From assembly GCF_012272855.1 (NCBI RefSeq), contig NZ_JAAXCQ010000004.1, forward strand, positions 234,256-298,255: a DNA stretch of 64,000 nucleotides, read 5' to 3'. The DNA is from Arenibacter sp. 6A1 (GTDB taxonomy: Bacteria > Bacteroidota > Bacteroidia > Flavobacteriales > Flavobacteriaceae). Every line of letters begins with the position of its first letter. Position 1 is the first letter of the stretch. The notes beneath the pieces are model-generated. The model searched no databases. It was not told the DNA's origin and saw only the letters and a list, made by a program, of their open reading frames with translations. A program made the position numbers and the translations under genes. Of this stretch, positions 1 to 8,961 are shown piece after piece.

Positions 1-233
1 AATAATTCTTTTGCTCTATCAATGGCAAGTTGTTCTATCTCATCTACAACTTCACAACCACCATAGTACCGCTTCCCTGGATACCCCTCGGCATATTTGT
101 TGGTCAAAACAGATCCGGCGGCTTCCATTACTTGTTCGCTGGTAAAGTTTTCTGAAGCTATAAGCTCAATCCCGTTAATCTGGCGTTCCTTTTCCGCCTC
201 TATTAGTTCAAAAATTTGATTGTCGCGTTGCAT
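1..233 (-). CDS. glyA: Serine hydroxymethyltransferase, N-terminal part (runs off the left edge)
   Basis: Reading the minus strand from the ATG at 233 gives a protein that starts [18 protein letters not shown] and continues with the family hallmarks [10 protein letters not shown] and [15 protein letters not shown]. These belong to serine hydroxymethyltransferase, the PLP enzyme that converts serine and tetrahydrofolate to glycine and 5,10-methylene-THF in the cytosol. Only about 77 residues of a usual 420 or so are present; the PLP-lysine part lies outside the window. The gene is divergent from fumarylacetoacetase, with about 113 bp between the start codons holding a large palindrome. Identification is firm despite truncation because the N-terminal motif is diagnostic. 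Confidence 0.95.
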   Translation of the reverse strand, partial: MQRDNQIFELIEAEKERQINGIELIASENFTSEQVMEAAGSVLTNKYAEGYPGKRYYGGCEVVDEIEQLAIDRAKEL

Positions 234-301
234 ACTCTAAAAAGATTCTATTAATGAGGCGTAAAAATACAAATTACAGAGCGTTAATTGGAAGAAAATA
301 A

Positions 302-330
302 TATATTTGATAAGATAATTATCAAATATA
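302..330. promoter_or_regulatory. Perfect 12-bp inverted repeat between glyA and fumarylacetoacetase
   Basis: The arms TATATTTGATAA (302-313) and TTATCAAATATA (319-330) are perfect reverse complements around a 5-bp spacer, 17 bp before the fumarylacetoacetase ATG. Each arm carries TATATTTG, a match to the Bacteroidota -7 element TAnnTTTG, one per strand, so the site could hold divergent promoters, an operator, or both. No canonical -33 TTG is found at 19-23 bp on either side. No T-tract follows on either strand, so a terminator is unlikely. The function is inference; the symmetry is directly visible. Confidence 0.6.
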
Positions 331-346
331 ACTAAACAGACCAAAG

Positions 347-1636
347 ATGCCTCTACTCACAAATAGTCCAGAAAAAAAAACTTGGCTCCATGTGCCTGCA
401 AATTCTGACTTCCCGATACAGAATATTCCTTTTGGAGTTTTCTTGACCCGGGACGACATTATTACCATAGGTACTAGGATAGGAGATTATGCCATTGACT
501 TAGGCGCACTGCACCAGTTAGGTTATTTTAAAGGTATTCCGTTAACAGAGGATATTTTTCTACAAGACACTCTCAACGACTTTATATCTGACGGAAAAAA
601 AACTTGGCGCTTGGTCCGAAACAGAATCAGTGAAATATTTGATATCAAAAATGAACAATTAAAGAATAACGAATCGCATAAAAACATTGTTCTTTTTACC
701 TTAGATGAAATAGAAATGCAACTTCCGGTACACATCGGGGATTACACCGACTTTTATTCGAGTAAAGAACACGCCACCAATGTGGGCAAAATGTTCCGGG
801 ACCCAGAAAACGCACTTCTCCCCAATTGGCTGCATATTCCTGTAGGCTATCACGGCAGAAGCTCTTCTATAGTTCCTAGCAACACCCCAATTAGAAGGCC
901 TATGGGACAAACCATGCCCCAAGGAGCCACCCAGCCTGTTTTTGGACCTTCCAAAGCAGTTGATTTTGAATTGGAAATGGCTTTTATCACCACCGATGCC
1001 AATCTTTTGGGCGAACAAATTTCGGTTGCAGAGGCCGAGAATTATATTTTTGGAATGGTATTGTTTAATGATTGGAGCGCCCGCGATATTCAGAAATGGG
1101 AGTACGTACCCTTAGGCCCGTTTTTGGCCAAAAACTTCGCTTCCTCTATCTCTCCTTGGATCGTTACCCTAGACGCTTTAGAGCCATTTAGAGTAGCTAG
1201 TCCTAAACAACATCCAGAACCCCTACCCTATTTGCAGCAAACAGGAAAAAGAGGTTTCGACATTAATTTAGAAGTTTCCATTACTCCTGAAGGAGCAGCT
1301 CCTACCACCGTTTCCAAGTCTAATTTCAAACATATGTATTGGACCATGTCCCAACAATTGGCCCACCATACAGTAAACGGATGCAATATAAATAGCGGCG
1401 ATATGATGGGAAGTGGCACCATTTCCGGTCCTACTCCAGATTCCTATGGTTCTATGTTAGAAATTACCTGGGGAGGCAGCAAACCAATAGTGCTTTCCGA
1501 CGGCAGCAGCAGAACATACATTGAAGATCACGACACCGTTACCTTTACCGGATATTGCTCTAAAAACGGGAGCCGTATTGGTTTTGGTGAAGTATCAACC
1601 AAGCTTTTACCGGTCAATCAAAACAAGAAAAAATAA
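347..1636 (+). CDS. fahA: Fumarylacetoacetase (tyrosine degradation)
   Basis: The 429-residue product matches the size of fumarylacetoacetases (about 420). This enzyme performs the last step of tyrosine catabolism, splitting 4-fumarylacetoacetate into fumarate and acetoacetate. Visible hallmarks are the N-terminal SH3-like part (residues 1-120), IGDYTDFYSSKEHA with the metal and catalytic region, HIPVGYHGR, DFELEMAF with metal-binding acidic residues, and the core signature NDWSARDIQKWEYVPLGPF. Near the C-terminus GDMMGSGTISGP is also typical. No other homogentisate-pathway gene is in the window. A palindrome at 302-330 sits just upstream and may regulate it. The ATG at 347 fits the usual N-terminus. 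Confidence 0.95.
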   Translation: MPLLTNSPEKKTWLHVPANSDFPIQNIPFGVFLTRDDIITIGTRIGDYAIDLGALHQLGYFKGIPLTEDIFLQDTLNDFISDGKKTWRLVRNRISEIFDIKNEQLKNNESHKNIVLFTLDEIEMQLPVHIGDYTDFYSSKEHATNVGKMFRDPENALLPNWLHIPVGYHGRSSSIVPSNTPIRRPMGQTMPQGATQPVFGPSKAVDFELEMAFITTDANLLGEQISVAEAENYIFGMVLFNDWSARDIQKWEYVPLGPFLAKNFASSISPWIVTLDALEPFRVASPKQHPEPLPYLQQTGKRGFDINLEVSITPEGAAPTTVSKSNFKHMYWTMSQQLAHHTVNGCNINSGDMMGSGTISGPTPDSYGSMLEITWGGSKPIVLSDGSSRTYIEDHDTVTFTGYCSKNGSRIGFGEVSTKLLPVNQNKKK

Positions 1637-1679
1637 GCGAGAAGGCCAAAACTATTGCTTATTTATATACTAATATTAA

Positions 1680-1710
1680 TTGTACAGCGTTTTTTCATAA
1701 AGTATTTTTG
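1680..1710 (+). promoter_or_regulatory. Bacteroidota-type promoter for the lipoprotein gene at 1754
   Basis: TTG at 1680-1682 and TATTTTTG at 1703-1710 are separated by 20 bp, which fits the Bacteroidota primary-sigma consensus (TTG, 19-23 bp, TAnnTTTG). Transcription would begin near 1716, after the first possible start codon of the open frame, so this promoter favours translation from 1745 or 1754. Confidence 0.65.
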
Positions 1711-1753
1711 GCACAACCTTTGGTTACGTTTAAAAATATCTAAAATGGTCATT

Positions 1754-2941
1754 ATGAAAAAAACTATACTATTATCAATCCTTTTATTGGCTTTCGTTTC
1801 CTGTGGCGGGGTTAAAAAAACCCAAGAAGCTCTTAATTTGGGAAATTACAGGAACGCTATAGACAATGCTTTAAAGAATCTGGCGGAAAACAAAACCAAA
1901 AAAAGCCATCAGCCGTACATTCTACTCTTAGAAGAGGCGTATAAGAAAAATACGGAAAGAGAACTTCAAGAAATTGCATTTTTAAAAAAAGATGGAAATC
2001 CATCCAATTTGGAAAGTATTTTCAATAGCTATCAAAACTTAAAGACCATTCAACAAAGAATCAAGCCCTTATTACCACTTAGACTTTACGAAGAGAATAG
2101 AAATGCTAAATTTTCATTTAAAAATTATGATGAGGAAATATTAGCGGCAAAAAGTCAATTCTCAGAGTTTTTATACGCTAGTGCCACCGAGGCTCTCAAT
2201 ACAAGCGCTTCAAAACATGAGTTTAGAAAAGCCTATGAAGATTTTAAGTATTTAAACGAAATAACCCCGGGCTATAAAGATACTAGGCAAAAAATTGAAG
2301 AAGCCTACAACAAGGGCCTAGACTACGTGCAAGTGGTCATGACAAACGATTCTGAACAAATTGTACCTGCCAAGCTTGAAAGCGACCTTTTAAATTTCAA
2401 TACCTATGGCATAAATGATATATGGACTGTTTACCACACCACTCCTATAAAAGATATTTCTTATGATTATGAAATGCAGCTTGCTTTTCGCGAAATCAAT
2501 ATCAGTCCAGAACAAGTTAGGGAAAAAGAAAGCTCTAAGGAGAAGCAAGTAATCGATGGCTACAAATATGCCGAAGACGCTCAAGGCAATATATTAAAAG
2601 ATAGTTTGGGCAATAAAATTAAGATCGATAAGTTTAAAACAGTCAAATGCAACTTTTATCAATTTACACAGTTTAAAAAAGTACAGGTGGTAGGCAACGT
2701 AAGCTTTATAGATTTACACACTCAGCAACAACTTAACTCCTACCCCCTAGTTAGCGAGTTTGTTTTTGACCATGTCTATGCCAGGTACGACGGTGACAAA
2801 AGAGCTTTGGAGAACGAATTGATCGACCTTCTTAAAATTAGCGCTGTCAGCTTTCCATCAAACGAACAAATGGTCTATGACGCTGGAGAAGACCTAAAAC
2901 TAAAATTAAAGGGCATTATATCACAACACAGATTTTACTAA
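1754..2941 (+). CDS. Lipoprotein of unknown function
   Basis: The 395-residue protein starts MKKTILLSILLLAFVSCGG, a lipoprotein signal with lipobox FVSC, so it should be exported and lipidated. Residues 20-130 are helix-rich and repeat-like, as in TPR-type proteins, and an acidic/basic mixed region follows. A later segment contains an unusual stretch with YAEDAQGNILKDSLGNKIK, looking like a surface-exposed hairpin. The frame is open further upstream, but the promoter at 1680-1710 and the signal peptide support 1754 (an ATG at 1745 is also possible). A strong terminator at 2955-2995 follows, so it is probably monocistronic. I do not recognise a named family. Confidence 0.8.
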   Translation: MKKTILLSILLLAFVSCGGVKKTQEALNLGNYRNAIDNALKNLAENKTKKSHQPYILLLEEAYKKNTERELQEIAFLKKDGNPSNLESIFNSYQNLKTIQQRIKPLLPLRLYEENRNAKFSFKNYDEEILAAKSQFSEFLYASATEALNTSASKHEFRKAYEDFKYLNEITPGYKDTRQKIEEAYNKGLDYVQVVMTNDSEQIVPAKLESDLLNFNTYGINDIWTVYHTTPIKDISYDYEMQLAFREINISPEQVREKESSKEKQVIDGYKYAEDAQGNILKDSLGNKIKIDKFKTVKCNFYQFTQFKKVQVVGNVSFIDLHTQQQLNSYPLVSEFVFDHVYARYDGDKRALENELIDLLKISAVSFPSNEQMVYDAGEDLKLKLKGIISQHRFY

Positions 2942-2954
2942 AAAAACACCTTTC

Positions 2955-2995
2955 TATGAGGTATGGAGCATAAGATTCCATACCTCATAATTTTT
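2955..2995 (+). terminator. Intrinsic terminator after the lipoprotein gene
   Basis: A perfect 13-bp stem pairs TATGAGGTATGGA (2955-2967) with TCCATACCTCATA (2977-2989) and is followed by ATTTTT. It lies 14 bp after the stop codon at 2941. Confidence 0.85.
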
Positions 2996-3108
2996 GGCTT
3001 CCTTTTCCTTATTCCCTACCTACATTTACTTTCTTAGGCAATAAAATTGCATGTTGAACACCTTTTTTATTTGGTTTTAGCATTTCCTTTAAAAACGAAC
3101 ACACTCCC

Positions 3109-3504
3109 TTATATATACTTTTGTAAGGACAGCTGTGAAATTGCACCGTGCGATTCATGAGCTACTACCACTTCATTTCTTATAATCAACAATTGGGGAG
3201 ATTCGTGGGTAATTTGGAATTTATACCCCACTTCATTGGACACTTCCCTAAAACGCAGCAGATCTAAATAGTACAGATCTACACTATTTTCGGGCATATC
3301 ATAAGCTTCCTTAAATCGTTTCATAACCATACTACTAATACCGCAGGTCGTAGAATGTTTAAATATCACCTGCGTTTTTTGCACTGATTTTTCTTTAATT
3401 TCATCTAACTGCTCCAAAGATGTCAGAGGTATCCAAGGTAGCTCTTTTTCGTCTCTTTTCTCCTGAATATTTTTATTCCCAAATAAATTATTAAACAATC
3501 CCAT
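3109..3504 (-). CDS. ytxJ: YtxJ-like bacillithiol-system redox protein
   Basis: This 131-residue cytosolic protein has a thioredoxin-like layout with the motif KHSTTCGIS (Cys54), followed by a helix, DLYYLDLLRFREVSN, a conserved HESPQLLII strand-turn-strand, and HESHGAIS. This is the YtxJ (DUF2847) family, proposed to act as a monothiol bacilliredoxin that removes bacillithiol from mixed disulfides. Only one Cys is present in the active site, as expected for the family. It is divergent from clpB (169 bp between starts), which would fit a stress-response setting, though no shared regulatory site is evident. Family membership is good; the exact reaction is inferred from the family. Confidence 0.85.
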   Translation of the reverse strand: MGLFNNLFGNKNIQEKRDEKELPWIPLTSLEQLDEIKEKSVQKTQVIFKHSTTCGISSMVMKRFKEAYDMPENSVDLYYLDLLRFREVSNEVGYKFQITHESPQLLIIRNEVVVAHESHGAISQLSLQKYI

Positions 3505-3673
3505 TTCGTAACTTTATATTTATGTTGTTCAGCTTCTAAACCACCTACATTACTGACTTTATGTCTTGTATTGCAGGGAATTATCCGACATTTTGTCTTA
3601 CCCTCTCCATTGGTAAGGTTGTTGCCATTAACATTTCAAAAATAGTCAATAACATTATAAAAAATACCACTAT

Positions 3674-6277
3674 ATGAACTTTAACAACTTTACCATAAAA
3701 TCGCAGGAGGCAGTGCAACAGGCACAACAGATTGCCCAAGGCCTAGGACATCAGCAAATAGAAAACGAACATATTTTTAAGGCTATTTCTGAAGTCGAAG
3801 AAAATGTATTGCCATTTATACTTAAAAAATTAAATGTAAACACAGCCCTACTACAACAAATTTTATCCAAAGAGTTAGAAAGCTTCCCAAAAGTCTCTGG
3901 TGGAGAAATCATATTTTCTAGAGAAGCAGGAAAAACACTCAATGAAGCTAGTATTATAGCCAAAAAGATGGAGGACGAATACGTTTCGATTGAGCATCTT
4001 TTATTGGCAATTTTTAAGTCTAAAAGCAAGATTTCCCATATCCTCAAAGATCAAGGAGCCACGGAAAAGGACTTTAAGGCCGCAATTACTGAATTGCGAA
4101 AAGGGGGAAAAGTAACCTCTCAAAGTGCTGAAGACACCTATAATTCCTTAAACAAATACGCCAGGAATTTAAATGAACTAGCCGATTCGGGAAAGCTGGA
4201 TCCTGTCATTGGAAGGGACGAAGAAATCAGAAGAGTATTACAGATTTTATCACGTAGGACCAAAAACAACCCGATGTTGGTTGGGGAACCAGGGGTCGGG
4301 AAAACCGCCATTGCAGAAGGATTGGCCCATAGAATTGTTCAGGGCGATATTCCCGAAAACCTTAAAGAAAAGATCATCTACTCTTTAGACATGGGAGCTT
4401 TAATTGCCGGAGCCAAATATAAGGGAGAGTTTGAAGAGCGTTTAAAGGCAGTTATCAAGGAAGTGACCACTTCGGATGGAAACATAGTCTTATTTATAGA
4501 TGAAATTCACACCCTTGTCGGTGCCGGAGGCGGACAAGGCGCCATGGATGCCGCCAACATCCTTAAACCAGCTTTGGCCCGTGGAGAGCTGCGCGCCATT
4601 GGAGCTACTACCCTAGACGAATACCAAAAGTATTTTGAGAAGGACAAAGCCCTAGAACGCAGGTTCCAAAAGGTTGTCGTTGACGAACCAGATACCGAAA
4701 GCGCCATTACTATTCTAAGGGGTATAAAAGAGAAATATGAAGCGCATCATAAGGTAAGAATTAAAGATGACGCGGTAATTGCAGCCGTCGAACTCTCGCA
4801 ACGGTACATTACCAATAGGTTTTTACCAGATAAGGCCATTGACCTTATGGACGAGGCCGCGGCAAAACTACGTATGGAAATAAACTCCAAGCCCGAAGAA
4901 TTGGATGTTTTGGACAGAAAGGTAATGCAGCTCGAAATTGAGATTGCAGCAATTAAACGAGAAAATGACACCTCAAAATTAAAGGTATTAAACGAAGATC
5001 TTGCCAATGTCAAAGAACAGCGTAATGAGATTTTTGCCAAATGGGAAAGCGAAAAAACAGTTGTCGATGATATCCAAAAAACTAAAAATGACATTGAAAA
5101 CTTCAAGTTAGAGGCCGAACGTGCCGAACGTAATGGCGATTACGGCAAGGTTGCCGAAATCCGGTATGGAAAAATAAAAGAGGCACAGGAAAAATTAGAA
5201 AAACTACAGTCCGACTTAGACGTTCAACAACAAGGAGAAACCCTTATTAAAGAAGAAGTTACCCACGAAGATATTGCCGAAGTAGTGGCTAAGTGGACAG
5301 GCATACCGGTTACTAAAATGTTGCAAAGCGAACGTGAAAAACTTTTACATCTAGAAGATGTACTCCACAAGAGAGTAGTAGGACAAGAAGAGGCGATACA
5401 AGCCGTTTCTAACGCCATAAGGCGAAGCAGAGCAGGTTTACAAGACAGTAACCGCCCCATTGGTTCTTTCTTGTTTTTAGGTACTACAGGTGTAGGAAAA
5501 ACGGAATTGGCTAAAACCTTGGCCGCCTACCTCTTTGACGATGAAAATGCGATGACCCGAATTGATATGAGCGAATACCAAGAACGTCATTCTGTAAGTA
5601 GACTGGTAGGAGCACCTCCAGGATACGTAGGCTATGACGAAGGGGGACAATTAACGGAAGCTGTTCGAAGAAGACCTTATTCCGTAGTACTTTTAGACGA
5701 AATAGAAAAGGCTCATCCAGACACTTTTAACGTGCTACTACAAGTATTGGACGAAGGCCGACTGACCGATAACAAAGGCAGGGTAGCCGATTTTAAAAAT
5801 ACCATTATTGTAATGACCAGTAATATGGGAAGCCATATTATTCAAGAAAAATTCGAAGCCACCGAGGACACTTTTAGTGCCGCAGAAACAGCAAAGGTAG
5901 AAGTAATGGGCTTGCTAAGGAAAACTATACGACCCGAATTCTTAAACAGAATAGACGATATTATAATGTTTACCCCTCTAAGCAAAGAACATATCAGGGA
6001 GATAGTACTGCTACAATTAGAGCATCTTAAAAAATTGGTAGCCAAACAACAAATCAATATTAATGTTACCGATGAGGCTATAGATTATTTGGCAGATAAA
6101 GGATATGAACCGCAATATGGCGCACGCCCAATTAAAAGAGTCATCCAAAAAGAAGTCTTGAACAATATTTCTAAAGAACTTCTCGGTGGAAAAATCCATG
6201 CCGGTAGTGGCATCTTAATTGATTCCTTTAATGACCAATTGGTATTTAGAAACGACACAACAGTAACAAAGCAATAA
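3674..6277 (+). CDS. clpB: ATP-dependent chaperone ClpB
   Basis: An 867-residue Hsp100 disaggregase of normal length. The order is the Clp N-domain (about 1-145), AAA+ module 1 with Walker A GEPGVGKT (204-211) and Walker B LFIDEIHT, the coiled-coil middle domain (about 405-520, with the ClpB-type repeats of Glu/Lys), and AAA+ module 2 with GTTGVGKT and [11 protein letters not shown], ending with the D2 small domain ([16 protein letters not shown]). The full middle domain separates it from ClpA and ClpC. It works with DnaK to rescue aggregated proteins in the cytosol. No heat-shock operator is recognisable upstream. A perfect terminator follows. Confidence 0.97.
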   Translation: MNFNNFTIKSQEAVQQAQQIAQGLGHQQIENEHIFKAISEVEENVLPFILKKLNVNTALLQQILSKELESFPKVSGGEIIFSREAGKTLNEASIIAKKMEDEYVSIEHLLLAIFKSKSKISHILKDQGATEKDFKAAITELRKGGKVTSQSAEDTYNSLNKYARNLNELADSGKLDPVIGRDEEIRRVLQILSRRTKNNPMLVGEPGVGKTAIAEGLAHRIVQGDIPENLKEKIIYSLDMGALIAGAKYKGEFEERLKAVIKEVTTSDGNIVLFIDEIHTLVGAGGGQGAMDAANILKPALARGELRAIGATTLDEYQKYFEKDKALERRFQKVVVDEPDTESAITILRGIKEKYEAHHKVRIKDDAVIAAVELSQRYITNRFLPDKAIDLMDEAAAKLRMEINSKPEELDVLDRKVMQLEIEIAAIKRENDTSKLKVLNEDLANVKEQRNEIFAKWESEKTVVDDIQKTKNDIENFKLEAERAERNGDYGKVAEIRYGKIKEAQEKLEKLQSDLDVQQQGETLIKEEVTHEDIAEVVAKWTGIPVTKMLQSEREKLLHLEDVLHKRVVGQEEAIQAVSNAIRRSRAGLQDSNRPIGSFLFLGTTGVGKTELAKTLAAYLFDDENAMTRIDMSEYQERHSVSRLVGAPPGYVGYDEGGQLTEAVRRRPYSVVLLDEIEKAHPDTFNVLLQVLDEGRLTDNKGRVADFKNTIIVMTSNMGSHIIQEKFEATEDTFSAAETAKVEVMGLLRKTIRPEFLNRIDDIIMFTPLSKEHIREIVLLQLEHLKKLVAKQQININVTDEAIDYLADKGYEPQYGARPIKRVIQKEVLNNISKELLGGKIHAGSGILIDSFNDQLVFRNDTTVTKQ

Positions 6278-6290
6278 CAGCATCCCCAAA

Positions 6291-6326
6291 AAGGACGTTC
6301 TTTTTATCGAGAACGTCCTTTTTTTT
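6291..6326 (+). terminator. Intrinsic terminator after clpB
   Basis: A 10-bp stem AAGGACGTTC (6291-6300) / GAACGTCCTT (6311-6320) is followed by a run of T. It lies 14 bp after the clpB stop codon. Confidence 0.9.
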
Positions 6327-6383
6327 GCTATTTTTAAATACCATACAGTATAAAAATCTATATTAGCATAAAACTGTAAGTAT

Positions 6384-6980
6384 ATGTCTACTAAAGCAGA
6401 AAGAACAACCGCCTATATTATAGAAACCGTAGCACCTATTTTTAATAGACTTGGTTATATTGGCACCAGCATGAGTGACCTTACTGAAGCCACAGGCCTT
6501 ACAAAAGGAGCCATTTACGGGAATTTTGAAAACAAAGATTCTTTGGCCCTTGCCGCCTTTGAATACAATAGCAAAAAGCTACTTCGAGAGATTGATGAGA
6601 AATTAAATACTAGTGGCACTTCAATCCAAAAATTATTTGTGCTCACCAATTTTTATCGTCACTACGATGTTTTTATTGAAGACCTGGGAGGATGCCCCAT
6701 TCTGAATGTTGGCATAGATGCCAACCATAATAATTCCCAATTATTAGCAGCAACCAAGGAGACCATTAAAACAATAGAGGGTAAAATTGCCTTGGTCCTA
6801 GAAAACGGGGTCAACAGCAGTGAATTGAAATTACCGGTTACCCCGCTTCAATTTTCCAAGCAATTATACACCATGATACAGGGAGCTGTTGCCATGGCTA
6901 CAATCACAGGAGATAGAAAATATTTATTAAATACGCTAGCTTATTTAGATCAGTTGATCATAAAAGAGATTAAAATGTAG
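6384..6980 (+). CDS. TetR/AcrR-family transcriptional regulator
   Basis: The 198-residue protein has an N-terminal helix-turn-helix of the TetR type: IFNRLGYIGTSMSDLTEATG then LTKGAIYGNFENKDSLALAAF (about residues 18-60). The C-terminal ligand/dimer domain contains GGCPILNVGIDA and the MIQGAVAMATITGD motif seen in TetR_C-type regulators. It should act as a cytosolic dimeric repressor. It stands alone between the clpB terminator and a convergent PorP-like gene, so its target is not evident; no TetR-type palindrome sits in its own short leader. A weak terminator follows at 7007. Confidence 0.92.
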   Translation: MSTKAERTTAYIIETVAPIFNRLGYIGTSMSDLTEATGLTKGAIYGNFENKDSLALAAFEYNSKKLLREIDEKLNTSGTSIQKLFVLTNFYRHYDVFIEDLGGCPILNVGIDANHNNSQLLAATKETIKTIEGKIALVLENGVNSSELKLPVTPLQFSKQLYTMIQGAVAMATITGDRKYLLNTLAYLDQLIIKEIKM

Positions 6981-7432
6981 TAGTTTTATTTAGGCTCCTT
7001 CATTCTAAAAACCGAAGGTTTTTTGTGTGCCTGGCATAAAAATGTTCTCTCTGACTTGTTCTACCTTAGCTGAAACTAGAGAATTGTCCAAATAAACATG
7101 GTGATCATAATTGATGGCCCTTTAAAAGGATTTTCGGGCTATTATTTTGGTTTTGACTTTTAGCCATAAACGAACTAATACTCAAAACCAAACTATTAAA
7201 CCCTCTTATGAAGTAATCCCTTTATAATAAATACTTAGAAATAACTGCTTATCATGTGTCTTTTTCATTGCTTACACGTATTGCATTTTTCATATTTCTT
7301 AAGCGAGGCCCTTTGTCCTTCTAATTAATTATCCGAAATACCCCTTCTACAACTACCTGACTCTTTGTTAGTCATTAATAATCAAGTTTTTACATTTTTG
7401 GAATTTATTTTCAACTATAAAAGCACCATTTC
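6981..7432. other. 452-bp noncoding gap between convergent genes
   Basis: Apart from a weak hairpin at 7007-7024 I see nothing assignable here. Only very short open frames occur (for example 7098-7163, 21 codons, with no start context) and none resembles a known protein. There is no tRNA and no copy of the 85-bp repeat. Confidence 0.6.
7007..7024 (+). terminator. Weak terminator-like hairpin after the TetR gene
   Basis: AAAAACC (7007-7013) pairs with GGTTTTT across a GAA loop and runs into T-rich DNA. The stem has only two G-C pairs, so its strength is uncertain. It lies 26 bp after the stop codon. Confidence 0.4.
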
Positions 7433-8341
7433 CTACTGTCCAAACCCAAAAGCTGTAACAATCTCAAAACTAGGATCCTTACCCTTCAAGCGACTATCGA
7501 CACCAAATTCTACCAAAGCACCCACAAAAAATCGTTTACGAAACACCCCACCTACACCTCCAGAAACCCCATAAAAACTATTATATCCGCCTTGTAGCCA
7601 AAATTTTTCGGACCTCAATAAAATTTTAAGTCCTATTTGAGAATCATCATTTGGTGTGGTTTTCAGGTATACCATGGGCTCAAGAAAGGTTTCATTTCTC
7701 ATAAAAACAGAAAGTGGTATTTGATAACTGGCTACTCCTAAATATATTCTTTCTTCTTTTCTAGTATGTACCTCCCGATCTGAAAAATTATAATCAATTA
7801 TATTTTCAGATGTAAGACCTATACTCAAACCAGCCATGGTAAACATTACTCCTGGGGAAAACTGCACTATAAAATCATCCGATGTTCTTAACTGAGGTAA
7901 AGAGATATCTGGATTGGGAGGAAACAAATGGTCGGCAAATGCACTTTTATATCCCATTACATTCATTCCGATCGCCAATTCTATCTTGGCGGCCAATTTA
8001 AAAGAGAAGGCATAATTAAACATCCCCCCCGTATTTAAAAACACCCCAGTATTGTGCTGAAGCAAACCTACACCAATTGCCGAATTAGTGGTTAACTGTC
8101 TAGTATAATTCAAATAAAAAGTAGTTGGATTACCATCAATATACTGCCATTGGTAACGGGACCAATACGCAATAGTATTACGATTTTGGCTGTTCAATGA
8201 CTGCGACGGATGGAGGAGACTGGAATTAAATAAAGATAAATTATGATGCCGTAAGTCTTGGGGCAATTCCACTACTTGTGCATACGACACTACTGTCATC
8301 AACAAAAAAGAATATAAAATACACTTTTTCAACATATACAA
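7433..8341 (-). CDS. PorP/SprF-family membrane protein
   Basis: The 302-residue product starts with a Sec signal (about residues 1-21, ending SYAQ) and continues as an outer-membrane beta-barrel-like protein with an N-terminal HHNLSLFNSSLLHPS segment and alternating strands such as SFKLAAKIELAIGMNVMGYK. This is the PorP/SprF family, named for a type IX secretion component in Bacteroidota, where many paralogues sit next to large adhesins or gliding proteins. Here no such partner is adjacent; the neighbour on the other side is a divergent histidine-phosphatase lipoprotein. Family assignment is good, but whether it takes part in type IX secretion is unknown. It is convergent with the TetR gene across a long gap. 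Confidence 0.85.
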   Translation of the reverse strand: MYMLKKCILYSFLLMTVVSYAQVVELPQDLRHHNLSLFNSSLLHPSQSLNSQNRNTIAYWSRYQWQYIDGNPTTFYLNYTRQLTTNSAIGVGLLQHNTGVFLNTGGMFNYAFSFKLAAKIELAIGMNVMGYKSAFADHLFPPNPDISLPQLRTSDDFIVQFSPGVMFTMAGLSIGLTSENIIDYNFSDREVHTRKEERIYLGVASYQIPLSVFMRNETFLEPMVYLKTTPNDDSQIGLKILLRSEKFWLQGGYNSFYGVSGGVGGVFRKRFFVGALVEFGVDSRLKGKDPSFEIVTAFGFGQ

Positions 8342-8430
8342 AAGAACAAAAAGGATGTGTAAGGAATACTATTTTAGTGTATTTTTAGTTAAAATTATAT
8401 AATCTTAGGACAGAACGAACATCCTTTACA

Positions 8431-8961
8431 ATGAAGACCATAAAACTCTTATTTATTCTATCTATCTTCTTCAGTGCAATTAGCTGTAAAGAAGAACAGA
8501 AATCAGTAGAAATTCCTATGCAACCGGGCATTTCTACCTTTTATTTTATAAGGCATGCCGAAAAAGACCGTAGCGATCCAGAAAACAAGAATCCAGAATT
8601 AAATCAAGAAGGACTGGGCAGGGCAATTAAATGGGCCGAGGTTTTGGATCCCGTAGCCATAGACGCTATTTATAGCACCGATTTCAAAAGGACTACTATG
8701 ACCGCGGCACCCACAGAAATAAAAAAGAACCTCACACTTCAACTGTATAATTTATCTACCCTAGATATAGAAGCCTTTAAAAACGATAATTTGGGAAAAA
8801 ATGTGTTGGTAGTAGGCCATAGCAACACGATACCCGAATTTGTAAACCAAATATTAGGGGCACAAAAATATTCGGCCATGGACGACTATGACAATGGGAG
8901 TCTTTTTATTGTGCGGATAATGGACGGTATACCGACAGATATCCGATTAAAAATTGATTAG
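8431..8961 (+). CDS. Histidine-phosphatase (phosphoglycerate-mutase-like) lipoprotein
   Basis: The 176-residue protein has a lipoprotein signal ending in AISC (Cys19) and the branch-1 histidine phosphatase motif FIRHAEK with the catalytic His42. Downstream are YSTDFKRTTMTA and VLVVGHSNTIPEF, giving the second conserved His. These are the phosphate-pocket residues of the family. It probably hydrolyses a phosphate ester in the periplasm or at the outer membrane; the substrate cannot be read from sequence. It is shorter than cofactor-dependent phosphoglycerate mutases (about 230-250), so a glycolytic role is unlikely. Its stop codon overlaps the end of the convergent DUF6503 gene by four bases. 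Confidence 0.88.
   Translation: MKTIKLLFILSIFFSAISCKEEQKSVEIPMQPGISTFYFIRHAEKDRSDPENKNPELNQEGLGRAIKWAEVLDPVAIDAIYSTDFKRTTMTAAPTEIKKNLTLQLYNLSTLDIEAFKNDNLGKNVLVVGHSNTIPEFVNQILGAQKYSAMDDYDNGSLFIVRIMDGIPTDIRLKID

Noticed and set aside
302..330. Palindrome upstream of fumarylacetoacetase as a glyA or fahA terminator
   Set aside because: It is AT-only apart from one G or C per arm, has no T-tract on either side, and lies ahead of both genes, not behind one.
701..1018. Antisense frames inside fahA, clpB, coaBC and others
   Set aside because: They lie opposite to well-conserved genes with good domain evidence, and their products lack any recognisable family features.
6981..7432. Small ORF MVIIIDGPLKGFSGYYFGF at 7098-7163
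   Set aside because: Only 21 codons, no ribosome site and no promoter-like element; taken as chance.
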